Shown piece after piece: positions 1 to 7,816 of a stretch of 53,881 bases of DNA; positions within the stretch are counted from its first letter, which is position 1; each line of letters begins with the position of its first letter. This stretch comes from Bacteroidetes bacterium ADurb.Bin012 (lineage in GTDB: Bacteria > Bacteroidota > Bacteroidia > Bacteroidales > TTA-H9). A program made the translations under genes and the position numbers. The DNA is taken from NCBI GenBank assembly GCA_002071415.1, contig MWFC01000011.1, positions 1 to 53,881 on the forward strand, in the 5' to 3' direction. Under the pieces are notes generated by a model. It saw nothing but the letters and a program-made list of their open reading frames with translations, was not told the origin of the DNA and searched no databases.

Positions 1-40
1 GCAAATTATTTTATCAAATCGTTTATTAGATAAAATATTC

Positions 41-48
41 TAATTTTG
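41..48 (+). promoter_or_regulatory. -7 promoter box for the TPP riboswitch transcript
   Basis: TAATTTTG matches the Bacteroidota -7 consensus TAnnTTTG exactly. A start site about 7 nt downstream would place +1 just before the riboswitch aptamer. No clear TTTG -33 box is seen at the usual spacing. Confidence 0.6.
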
Positions 49-54
49 CCGTAG

Positions 55-140
55 ATACCTTATAGGGGTGTCCCGCTATAACGGGGCTGAGATCATACCC
101 TTTGAACCTGATCCGGATCATACCGGCGTAGGGAAATATA
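55..140 (+). promoter_or_regulatory. TPP (THI-element) riboswitch
   Basis: The conserved THI-box core is present: GGGGTG near 65-70, GGCTGAGA near 84-91, ACCC then TTTGAACCTGATC at about 97-113, and CGGCGTAGGGAA near 124-135. These are the signature segments of the thiamine pyrophosphate aptamer. It lies between a -7 box and a TonB-dependent receptor gene, so high TPP should repress that receptor. This is a known arrangement for thiamin or thiamin-precursor uptake receptors in this phylum. Confidence 0.95.
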
Positions 141-158
141 ATTCATTCATGACCTTTT

Positions 159-200
159 CCCCTATATGGTTTTAATACATTGTTAACCAATTAAAACCAT
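159..200 (+). promoter_or_regulatory. Candidate riboswitch expression platform
   Basis: A perfect 11-bp inverted repeat (166-176 with 190-200, half-site ATGGTTTTAAT) ends six bases before the receptor start codon. It could hide the ribosome entry region. Just upstream, CCCCTATA (159-166) is the exact reverse complement of TATAGGGG (61-68) at the 5' edge of the aptamer. A long-range pairing that competes with aptamer folding is therefore possible. The mechanism is inferred; only the complementarities are seen. Confidence 0.5.
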
Positions 201-206
201 TATTTT

Positions 207-2612
207 ATGTTCAAAAAAACTTCAATTTTCATTTTCATGGTGCTTGTCCCCTATGTGGCCATGACTCAGTATATATTGAGTGGGACGGTTATTGATGCCA
301 CGAGTGGGCAAAGGCTCGCGGGCGCCAATGTTGTTATATTGAATTCTCCTTATGGAGCCGTAACCAACGATGCCGGATATTTTTCCATTAAAAAACTTCC
401 TTGGGGAAATTATCCTTTAAAAATCAGTTATGTGGGATATAAGTCTTATATTGATACCATTAAAATAGACAGGAATCTCTATTTAAAGATAGAATTACAG
501 ACTGTAGCTCACATGCAGGAAGAGGTAATGGTGAAGGCCACAAGGGTAGATATTTCGGTTCCCACTACTTTTAGCGAACTCCATCGGAAGGAGATAAGGA
601 AATTGAACACTGGACGAGATTTACCTTATGTGTTGCAAATGAGCCCTTCAGTGGTAGCAAGTTCCGATGCAGGTACAGGGATTGGATATACCAGTTTAAG
701 AATTCGAGGCACAGATATGACTCGCATAAATGTAATGGTAAATGGAATTCCACTGAACGATCCAGAATCTCAGCAAGTTTACTGGGTTGATTTACCTGAT
801 TTTGCATCTTCGACCGATAATATACAAATACAAAGAGGAGTAGGGACGTCGGTGAACGGAGCAGGAGCCTTTGGCGCAAGCATCAATTTATTGAGCACCA
901 AGATATCCGATGAACCTCAAACCATTATACATGCTTCAGGGGGCAGTTTCAATACCTTACGAAATTATATAAGTTTTAGCACAGGAAAATCTTCCAGTGG
1001 CTTTGCGCTTGATGGACGCCTTAGCCGAATAACCTCCGATGGCTATATTGATAGAGCCAGCGCTAACCTGAAGTCTTTCTTTCTATCAGGAGGCTACTAT
1101 GGCAAGAAAAGTCTGTTACGCATCAATATCATGGGTGGAAAAGAGATTACTTACCAAGCCTGGGAAGGTGTTCCTTCAGAATTACTCGACAAATGGCGTA
1201 CTTTTAATCCAGCCGGCCTCTATACTAATGAGTATGGTGATACGCTTTATTATAAAAACCAAATCGACGACTATCAGCAAGACCATTATCAGCTCTTATA
1301 CAGCCTCTCCCCTTCCAGTAATATTACCCTCAATTTAGCAGCCCATTATACACACGGTTTTGGATATTACGAATCCTTCAGAGAAGATGCTAAATATAGT
1401 AAATATGCCCTGCCCGACCTCATTATAGGAAACGATACTATCCGTAAAACCGATTTAATCAATAGGAAACATCTCGATAACGACTTTGCAGGAACTACTT
1501 TTTCTTTCATTTATGAAAAAAATCCTCGATGGAGATTCACTTTGGGTGGAGCCTATAATTATTACAAAGGTCAGCACTTTGGAAGAATCATTTGGGCGAG
1601 GTATGCTTCGGCTAGCTTCCCCGAAAACGATTATTACCGCAATGAGGGAATAAAAAAGGATTTCAATATCTACGGCAAAGCATCATGGGAAATGACGAAA
1701 TATCTTTCGTGGTTTGCCGATATGCAATATAGACGTGTTGATTACAAGATAGAAGGTATACACGATGATCAGCGAAGGCTCGATCAAAGTCATTTATTCA
1801 ATTTTTTCAATCCCAAGGCTGGAATGAATATAAGCTTCAATGAAAGACAACGGCTTTATCTTTCACTGGCAGTAGCAAATCGTGAACCTTCGCGTGATAA
1901 TTACAGGGATGCCGACGAAGGTTATACACCTCAACCCGAACGTCTGTATGACCTCGAATTAGGCTATGAATGGTCGGACACTCATCTTCAATTTGGAACA
2001 AATTTTTATTGGATGCAATACAAAAACCAATTGGTATTGACAGGCAAAATCAATAATGTGGGAGACCCGATAATGATGAATGTTCCAGATAGTTACAGAG
2101 CAGGAATAGAGCTTCAGGGGAATGCTCAGCTTGCTCCTTCTTTGCATTTGATAGCCAACTTAACCCTTAGCCGCAACAAGATTAAAAATCTGACGGAATA
2201 TGTCGATAATTGGGATACAGGTGACCAACAGAGCATTTATTACAAGGAAACCGATATTTCATTTTCACCTCCAGTGATTGCAGGCTTAAGTATTCAGTAC
2301 ATGCCTCTTCAAAGCCTAACGTTCATGTTGCAGTCGAAATATGTGGGTAAACAATATATCGATAACAGCTCGAGCAACGAAAGGAAACTCCATCCTTATT
2401 TTGTAAGCGATTTGCGGATAGATTATTCACTTTCAATACCTTATATACGCAACATGAACCTTTTCTTTGTAGTAAACAACATATTCGATCATAAGTATGA
2501 AAGCAATGCATGGGTTTATAGCTATATTTATGAAAATCAACGCAGAAAAATGGATGGCTATTTTCCTCAGGCAGGGATTCATTTCATTGCCGGACTCGAA
2601 ATAACTCTTTGA
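207..2612 (+). CDS. TonB-dependent outer membrane receptor, probably for thiamin or a precursor
   Basis: An 801-aa outer membrane receptor. It has a signal peptide, a carboxypeptidase-regulatory-like domain (about residues 22-105), a TonB plug (about 120-235, with the typical LRIRGTDMTRINVMVNGIPL-type region) and a 22-strand-type barrel ending in an aromatic-rich C-terminus. The family imports scarce ligands across the outer membrane using TonB energy. The substrate is assigned from context: the TPP riboswitch directly upstream implies thiamin, a phosphate ester or a thiazole/pyrimidine precursor. No inner-membrane thiamin transporter is visible next to it. The ATG at 207 follows the expression-platform hairpin. 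Confidence 0.85.
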   Translation: MFKKTSIFIFMVLVPYVAMTQYILSGTVIDATSGQRLAGANVVILNSPYGAVTNDAGYFSIKKLPWGNYPLKISYVGYKSYIDTIKIDRNLYLKIELQTVAHMQEEVMVKATRVDISVPTTFSELHRKEIRKLNTGRDLPYVLQMSPSVVASSDAGTGIGYTSLRIRGTDMTRINVMVNGIPLNDPESQQVYWVDLPDFASSTDNIQIQRGVGTSVNGAGAFGASINLLSTKISDEPQTIIHASGGSFNTLRNYISFSTGKSSSGFALDGRLSRITSDGYIDRASANLKSFFLSGGYYGKKSLLRINIMGGKEITYQAWEGVPSELLDKWRTFNPAGLYTNEYGDTLYYKNQIDDYQQDHYQLLYSLSPSSNITLNLAAHYTHGFGYYESFREDAKYSKYALPDLIIGNDTIRKTDLINRKHLDNDFAGTTFSFIYEKNPRWRFTLGGAYNYYKGQHFGRIIWARYASASFPENDYYRNEGIKKDFNIYGKASWEMTKYLSWFADMQYRRVDYKIEGIHDDQRRLDQSHLFNFFNPKAGMNISFNERQRLYLSLAVANREPSRDNYRDADEGYTPQPERLYDLELGYEWSDTHLQFGTNFYWMQYKNQLVLTGKINNVGDPIMMNVPDSYRAGIELQGNAQLAPSLHLIANLTLSRNKIKNLTEYVDNWDTGDQQSIYYKETDISFSPPVIAGLSIQYMPLQSLTFMLQSKYVGKQYIDNSSSNERKLHPYFVSDLRIDYSLSIPYIRNMNLFFVVNNIFDHKYESNAWVYSYIYENQRRKMDGYFPQAGIHFIAGLEITL

Positions 2613-2704
2613 ATAAATAAATAATGACGAATTTTTTGAAAATTAACACTTTTTAACCTTTTAATATATGTAAGTACCTCATTAAGTTATAATTTCGCAG
2701 CATC

Positions 2705-3460
2705 ATGAAAAAGGTGCTGCTTTTTTTATTTTTAGTGGCTTTATGGAGTATCTCTGTAAAAGCCCAAGAAATTTTCATCGAGGGACATATTGTCAACCTC
2801 AATCATCAACCTGTTTCTTATGCGCATGTTATTTTATTACGCAACTTAACTGGAACGGTAAGCGATTCGGCAGGGCGTTTCATGATGCCGTTAAAATATG
2901 GTGACACACTCATTATCAGTCATGTAGGATATGCAACCCGAGTTTATTCCTTGAATGAATCTTCTTTACTTTACGATCATAGGCTTGAAATCGTTCTGTT
3001 GGACAAGATATATGAACTGAAAGAAGTGGTTATTACTACGTTTCCAAAAACATGGGAAGAATTCAAATATGCCTTTGAGAACCTGAAAGGCGATGAAGAG
3101 GAGCAACCTGCTGATTTGCAACTTAATAAGGAAATACCCTTGGGATATAATATTCCCCAAAGTGGTTTTGGAATTACAATGAATGGTCCGATTACTGCAT
3201 TGTACAATATTTTTAGCCATGAAGGCAAAAGCAGGAGGAAGTTAGCCCGTTTACTGGAAAACGACAAGCGTAATAGAGCCGTTAGCCAGCGATATAACTA
3301 TGATTTGATAAAAAAACTCACGGGTATTACCCAGCAAGAAACCATAGAAAGATTCATGCAGTTTTGCCATCTATCCGATGAATTTGTTCTGCAATCTTCC
3401 GATTACGAGCTGTATCTGGCCATTTTGGAATGCTATCGTGAATTTTGTGAGGAAAGTTAG
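2705..3460 (+). CDS. Exported protein with carboxypeptidase-regulatory-like domain
   Basis: A 251-aa protein with a clear signal peptide ending near residue 20 (VKAQ) and a CarboxypepD_reg-like beta-sandwich (about 24-110), the same domain found at the N-terminus of SusC-type receptors. The rest (about 115-251) is charged and unrecognised; no barrel or membrane helices follow. It lies 92 nt after the thiamin receptor on the same strand and may be co-transcribed, although TAATTTCG near 2687 is a near-match to a -7 box. The cellular role is unknown. Proteins of this layout are common periplasmic or outer-membrane-associated proteins in Bacteroidota. Confidence 0.7.
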   Translation: MKKVLLFLFLVALWSISVKAQEIFIEGHIVNLNHQPVSYAHVILLRNLTGTVSDSAGRFMMPLKYGDTLIISHVGYATRVYSLNESSLLYDHRLEIVLLDKIYELKEVVITTFPKTWEEFKYAFENLKGDEEEQPADLQLNKEIPLGYNIPQSGFGITMNGPITALYNIFSHEGKSRRKLARLLENDKRNRAVSQRYNYDLIKKLTGITQQETIERFMQFCHLSDEFVLQSSDYELYLAILECYREFCEES

Positions 3461-3740
3461 GGCAGTGGCACTCGATTCTACACCAGAATTTGTAAAATGG
3501 CCAACCTAATTTAAGAATAGACAGGACAGAGGATGGTAGATGGGGTATAGAGAGCCGAAAGTTAAAAGTCAATAAGCTAAAAATGAATTAGTTGCTTGTT
3601 AATAGGAGTCCTTTCATCCCACAATCTCTGTATCCCCAAGCAACACATACCCTGGAAATCTTGCCACCTTCCTAATAAAATTCATAACATAACGGACAAA
3701 ATATGTTACTGAGCGGACACGCTCTGGCACAAAGTATCAG

Positions 3741-3748
3741 TAATTTTG
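3741..3748 (+). promoter_or_regulatory. -7 promoter box of the PUL operon
   Basis: TAATTTTG matches TAnnTTTG exactly. It contains the TTG that would otherwise be a start codon at 3746, so the GH130 coding region should begin at the ATG at 3767. Confidence 0.5.
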
Positions 3749-3766
3749 AGCAAAACAAATCAAGCC

Positions 3767-4804
3767 ATGGTGAAACGATTTAAAAATAATCCACTTCTTT
3801 GTCCTTCAGATATCGAGCCATCTATGCCGGACATGGAGGTTGCCTGTTTATTGAATCCCGGCGTATTTAGATATGAAGATAAGATATGGTTGGTACTAAG
3901 GGTTGCGGAACGTCCAAAACAGGAAGAAGGTAAGATTTCTTTTCCTGTCTATAACGATAAAGGTAAAATCGAGATTCTTTCGTTCCAAAAAGATGATACC
4001 GATCTGGATGCCCATGATTCAAGGGTAATACGGTACAAAGGCAGCGATTATCTTACAACGCTGTCGCATTTACGACTGGTTTGTTCGGAGGATGGGATAC
4101 ATTTTATGGAACCTGAAGGTTATTCTTCCATCATGGGACAAGGGCCTTTAGAATCGTTTGGAATAGAAGATTGCCGGGTAGCTACTTTCGATGATTTCTA
4201 TGCGTTGACTTTTACCGAGGTTTCGCGATATGGTGTAGGTGTGGGTTTGATAATTACTCAAAACTGGAAGGATTATCAGCGTGAAGGGATGATTTTTCCA
4301 CCTCATAACAAGGACAGTGCGATTTTCGAACAAAAAATCGACGGAATATATTATGCTTTTCATCGCCCCAGTAGTCCTGAGTTAGGAGGAAATTATCTTT
4401 GGATTGCCGAGTCTCCCGATTTGATTCATTGGGGAAAACATCGATGTATAGCAACAACCCGTGAAAGAATGTGGGATTCGGCTCGTATTGGAGCAGGCGC
4501 TTCGCCCATACTCACTCCTGAAGGTTGGCTCGAAATCTATCATGGTGCAAACGAAAAAAATGAATACTGTCTCGGAGTAATTCTTCTCGATAAAAAATAT
4601 CCATGGAAAGTTCTGGCCAGAAGTCAAGAACCCATCATGCAGCCTGAAATGGAGTACGAACTGAAGGGTTTCTTTGGTCATGTAATTTTTACCAACGGCC
4701 ATCTGGTGGAAGGTGATACCATCAAGATGTATTATGGTGCCAGTGATGAAGTGATTTGTGGCGCTACTTTGTCTATCTCTGAAATAATGAATACGCTGAA
4801 GTAA
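3767..4804 (+). CDS. GH130 family beta-mannoside phosphorylase or mannosidase
   Basis: A 345-aa cytoplasmic enzyme with no signal peptide. The five-bladed propeller family GH130 acts on beta-mannosides, either by phosphorolysis (for example beta-1,4-mannosyl-glucose) or, in some subfamilies, by hydrolysis of beta-1,2-mannosides. The catalytic-acid region reads SFGIEDCRVA; most family members have a Pro in place of the Cys (EDPR), so the subfamily is uncertain. Other family landmarks include the LLNPGVF region near the N-terminus, HRP before the SPDLIHWG motif, and an IYHGA segment. I chose ATG 3767 over TTG 3746 because the TTG lies inside a -7 box. It is first in an operon with an MFS permease 14 nt downstream, which fits intracellular processing of an imported disaccharide. 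Confidence 0.85.
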   Translation: MVKRFKNNPLLCPSDIEPSMPDMEVACLLNPGVFRYEDKIWLVLRVAERPKQEEGKISFPVYNDKGKIEILSFQKDDTDLDAHDSRVIRYKGSDYLTTLSHLRLVCSEDGIHFMEPEGYSSIMGQGPLESFGIEDCRVATFDDFYALTFTEVSRYGVGVGLIITQNWKDYQREGMIFPPHNKDSAIFEQKIDGIYYAFHRPSSPELGGNYLWIAESPDLIHWGKHRCIATTRERMWDSARIGAGASPILTPEGWLEIYHGANEKNEYCLGVILLDKKYPWKVLARSQEPIMQPEMEYELKGFFGHVIFTNGHLVEGDTIKMYYGASDEVICGATLSISEIMNTLK

Positions 4805-4818
4805 TCATATTCGAAAAT

Positions 4819-6069
4819 ATGCTGAAGAAGATCAAAATAGAATACGAGCATTTTCTTTCGATGCCATACAACATGAGGGTTTTGTTGATAACCAACATGT
4901 TATATTCCCTCGTGCTTCCCGTAGTCGAAATTTTTCTGGCAGCCTACATTATGCGTTTTTACAACGAAACCATTTATGTAGCCCTGTTTCAATTAGCTAT
5001 GTACACAGGTATCATTCTCACCTCCATCACGAATGGTTTTTTGCTGAAACATTTTAAGATTGCTCATCTCTATTCATTCGGTATTCTGCTGAGCGGGCTC
5101 GTGATGGCTAGCATGATGCAAATCGAACATCTGAGTGTGGCCCAGCTTTTTCTGGCAGGTCTCCTCATTGGAGCAGCTTCGGGTTTCTTCTGGACTAATC
5201 GCTATCTGATGACATTGAACTCTACCATGGATACCAACCGGAATTATTTCTTTGGATTGGAGTCGTTTTTCTTTACCCTCTCGAACATTATCGTTCCCTT
5301 GATTATTGGCGCTATATTGGCCGGTATCGATGGAATGAGGATAGGAAGCATAACCTTTAGCATTCAAACCGGATATCAAATCGTTACCTTAATTGTTTTT
5401 GCAATAACTATTTTGGCTTGTATATCCTTGGCGAGGGGCCATTATACAAATCCAGCCCAGAAAGAATTCTTCTATTTGAAATTTCATAATTTGTGGAATT
5501 TACAAATTGTGCTGGCAGCATTGAAGGGATTGGTGCAGGGTTTTTTAGTTACTGCACCAGCCATGCTCATCATGCGTTATGTTGGGAAAGAAGGGTCGTT
5601 GGGATTGATTCAGGGGATTAGCGGAGGGCTCACTGCGTTGATTGTGTATCTTTTAGGACGGTTTACTCAACCCAAACATCGTCTGGCGGTTTTTTCGGTG
5701 GGATTAAGCGTTTTCTTGCTGGGAACCATCGTCAATGGAATTCTGCTATCAGCCACTGGTGTAATCGTGTTTATACTTTGTAAGGTTGTTTTTCAGCCTC
5801 TTCACGATCTGGCTTATTATCCCACGATGATGAAAGTAATCGATGTGGTTTCGGTTAAAGAAAACCGTAATCCTTATGCTTACATTCTGAATCATGAATT
5901 TGGGCTGTACATTGGCAGAGTCATAGGTTTGGGGATATTCATCCTGCTGGCTCTCATGGTTTCGGAAGTATTTGCCTTAAGATGGTCACTCATTATTGTA
6001 GCTGCCATTCAAATGTTGTCTATTCCTCTGGCTAAAACAATCATGAAAAAATCTTATCAACCCCTATGA
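4819..6069 (+). CDS. MFS sugar permease
   Basis: A 416-aa integral membrane protein with about twelve hydrophobic segments, the size and pattern of a major facilitator superfamily transporter. It begins 14 nt after the GH130 gene, and its stop overlaps the next start as ATGA at 6066-6069, so translation is probably coupled. By position it should carry the mannose-containing di- or oligosaccharide from the periplasm to the GH130 enzyme. No substrate-specific motif could be identified. MFS permeases paired with GH130 enzymes are a recurring arrangement in Bacteroidota carbohydrate loci. Confidence 0.8.
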   Translation: MLKKIKIEYEHFLSMPYNMRVLLITNMLYSLVLPVVEIFLAAYIMRFYNETIYVALFQLAMYTGIILTSITNGFLLKHFKIAHLYSFGILLSGLVMASMMQIEHLSVAQLFLAGLLIGAASGFFWTNRYLMTLNSTMDTNRNYFFGLESFFFTLSNIIVPLIIGAILAGIDGMRIGSITFSIQTGYQIVTLIVFAITILACISLARGHYTNPAQKEFFYLKFHNLWNLQIVLAALKGLVQGFLVTAPAMLIMRYVGKEGSLGLIQGISGGLTALIVYLLGRFTQPKHRLAVFSVGLSVFLLGTIVNGILLSATGVIVFILCKVVFQPLHDLAYYPTMMKVIDVVSVKENRNPYAYILNHEFGLYIGRVIGLGIFILLALMVSEVFALRWSLIIVAAIQMLSIPLAKTIMKKSYQPL

Positions 6070-7802
6070 AGAAATTAAAAACGATTTATTTTGGAAATTC
6101 CTGTATCGCTCTGTTGCTCATAGTTCTGACCATTGCTTGTACACAGCAGAAGCCTGCACCTTTGCTCCAAAAAAGCATTGTAAGAATTGAACAGATGCCC
6201 GATTTGCCACAACCTCTTTCCATTATCGATTGGGGAGAAAAAGCCAGACAATTCGATAGTCTTGTCTTCGATTTCGAGGCTACCACTCCGTTTGCTCCTT
6301 ATATCTGGTGGGATACGAACCATCGGAATTTTCCTCAGAATACTTACGGAATATATACGGCTATAGGAGATGCTCGTCAGGGCTCATCGAAAAATGGAGG
6401 TGAGTTTCACGAAGCACTTGTTACACTTCCAGCCTTATTGAGTGCCGGCCTTATTGGAATCGACAAAACCAATCAGAATGGCTATAATTACGTTGAATTG
6501 GCGCAAAATTACTTCAATCGCGATAACGGATGGAACATAGTGATGAACAACACCCATCCCGACATGGCTCATCTAGGTGGAGGCTATGGCAGGGATTGGT
6601 GGTACGATGTTTACCCAAATGTCTTGTATTATAGCGTTGCTGCACTTTTCCCTCATGTTCAGAGAAACGACGAGATAATGAGAAGTGTGGCCAATAAATT
6701 TTATCAGGCCGATAGCATTTTGAACGGATGTTACGATTATTCCTACTTTGATTATGGAAGGATGAAACCCATGCGTAACAATATCCCATTTCAGCAGGAT
6801 GCAGCCGGTGGCCATGCATGGGTACTCTATTCGGCTTACAAGAAATTCGGAGATACGAAATATCTTCAAGGTGCCATAAGTGCATGCAAAGCTCTCGATA
6901 ATCAGAAAGAAAGCAGGTTTTACGAAATCCTTCTTCCATTTGGAGCTTACACGGCCGCTCGTCTCAATGCAGAACAAGGTCAAAATTTCGATGTCGAAAA
7001 AATTCTCAATCATATTTTCGATGGCTGCCAATCTACCGATGGAAGATATGGATGGGGTGTAATTGCTGAAAAATGGGGCGATTACGATGTATATGGACTT
7101 CAGGGCAGTATCACCGATGGAGGAGGGTATGCTTTTTTGATGAATTCTGTGGTCATGGCATGGCCTCTGCTTCCTATGGTAAAATACGATCCTCAGTACG
7201 CAAGGGCTATAGCAAAATATCTGCTCAATGCAGTCAATGCTGCTCGTCTTTTTTATCCCGATCAGATGGATGAGCAACATCAATGGCTCAGCAATAAAAA
7301 AGACATTACTAAAGGAATCATCGCTTATGAAGGGCTACGCAAGCACGATGACTATGGGAAACCTGAACTCAAGGGAATTACTCCCGTAGCCCTTGGAGAT
7401 GGGCCCAAATGGGCACCAGGTCAACCCGAAGAATCCATGTTTAGCCTCTATAGTTCGGCTGTGGCTGGAATTTATGGGGCTATCGTCAACAAAACCGACA
7501 TAGAAGGTATATTACGTCTTAACTGCAATGCTACCGACTTTTATGGAGACAATGATTTCCCGGTTTATCTGATCTATAACCCATATCTTGAAAATCGTGA
7601 AATAAATTATTCAATAGATACTGCTTCTGATCTTTTTGATATTCTCTCTCGAAATTATATTTGCAGAAATGGCGAGGGTGCTGTCAAATTAGAAATTCCC
7701 GCACACACTGCTCTTTTGATTGCAGAGTTGCCTTCTATGTCGAAGATTAAATTCTCAAATCATAAAATATGGTGTAACGACAAAATTGTTAGCTGGAAAT
7801 AA
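6066..7802 (+). CDS. Lipoprotein with an unrecognised large domain, possibly a glycoside-active enzyme
   Basis: A 578-aa protein with a signal peptide and lipobox (VLTIAC, Cys near residue 25), so it is a membrane-anchored lipoprotein. The body is rich in Trp, Tyr, Asp and Gly. Conserved-looking blocks are RIEQMPDLP, GIDKTNQNGYNYV, DWWYDVYPNV and WGDYDVYGLQG. The alternation of helices with aromatic and acidic loops recalls alpha/alpha-barrel glycosidases or lyases, but I cannot assign a CAZy family. The protein encoded at 13678-16776 has a homologous N-terminal half with the same blocks in the same order. Lying between the permease and susC, it is probably the surface or periplasmic enzyme that cuts the target glycan. 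Function is inferred. Confidence 0.6.
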   Translation: MKKLKTIYFGNSCIALLLIVLTIACTQQKPAPLLQKSIVRIEQMPDLPQPLSIIDWGEKARQFDSLVFDFEATTPFAPYIWWDTNHRNFPQNTYGIYTAIGDARQGSSKNGGEFHEALVTLPALLSAGLIGIDKTNQNGYNYVELAQNYFNRDNGWNIVMNNTHPDMAHLGGGYGRDWWYDVYPNVLYYSVAALFPHVQRNDEIMRSVANKFYQADSILNGCYDYSYFDYGRMKPMRNNIPFQQDAAGGHAWVLYSAYKKFGDTKYLQGAISACKALDNQKESRFYEILLPFGAYTAARLNAEQGQNFDVEKILNHIFDGCQSTDGRYGWGVIAEKWGDYDVYGLQGSITDGGGYAFLMNSVVMAWPLLPMVKYDPQYARAIAKYLLNAVNAARLFYPDQMDEQHQWLSNKKDITKGIIAYEGLRKHDDYGKPELKGITPVALGDGPKWAPGQPEESMFSLYSSAVAGIYGAIVNKTDIEGILRLNCNATDFYGDNDFPVYLIYNPYLENREINYSIDTASDLFDILSRNYICRNGEGAVKLEIPAHTALLIAELPSMSKIKFSNHKIWCNDKIVSWK

Positions 7803-7816
7803 AAAAATCTATTCTT

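Noticed and set aside
6573-7283. Long minus-strand open frame (236 codons) inside the lipoprotein gene
   Set aside because: It is an antisense shadow of a gene with a lipobox, a paralogue and operon spacing; its own translation shows no domain.
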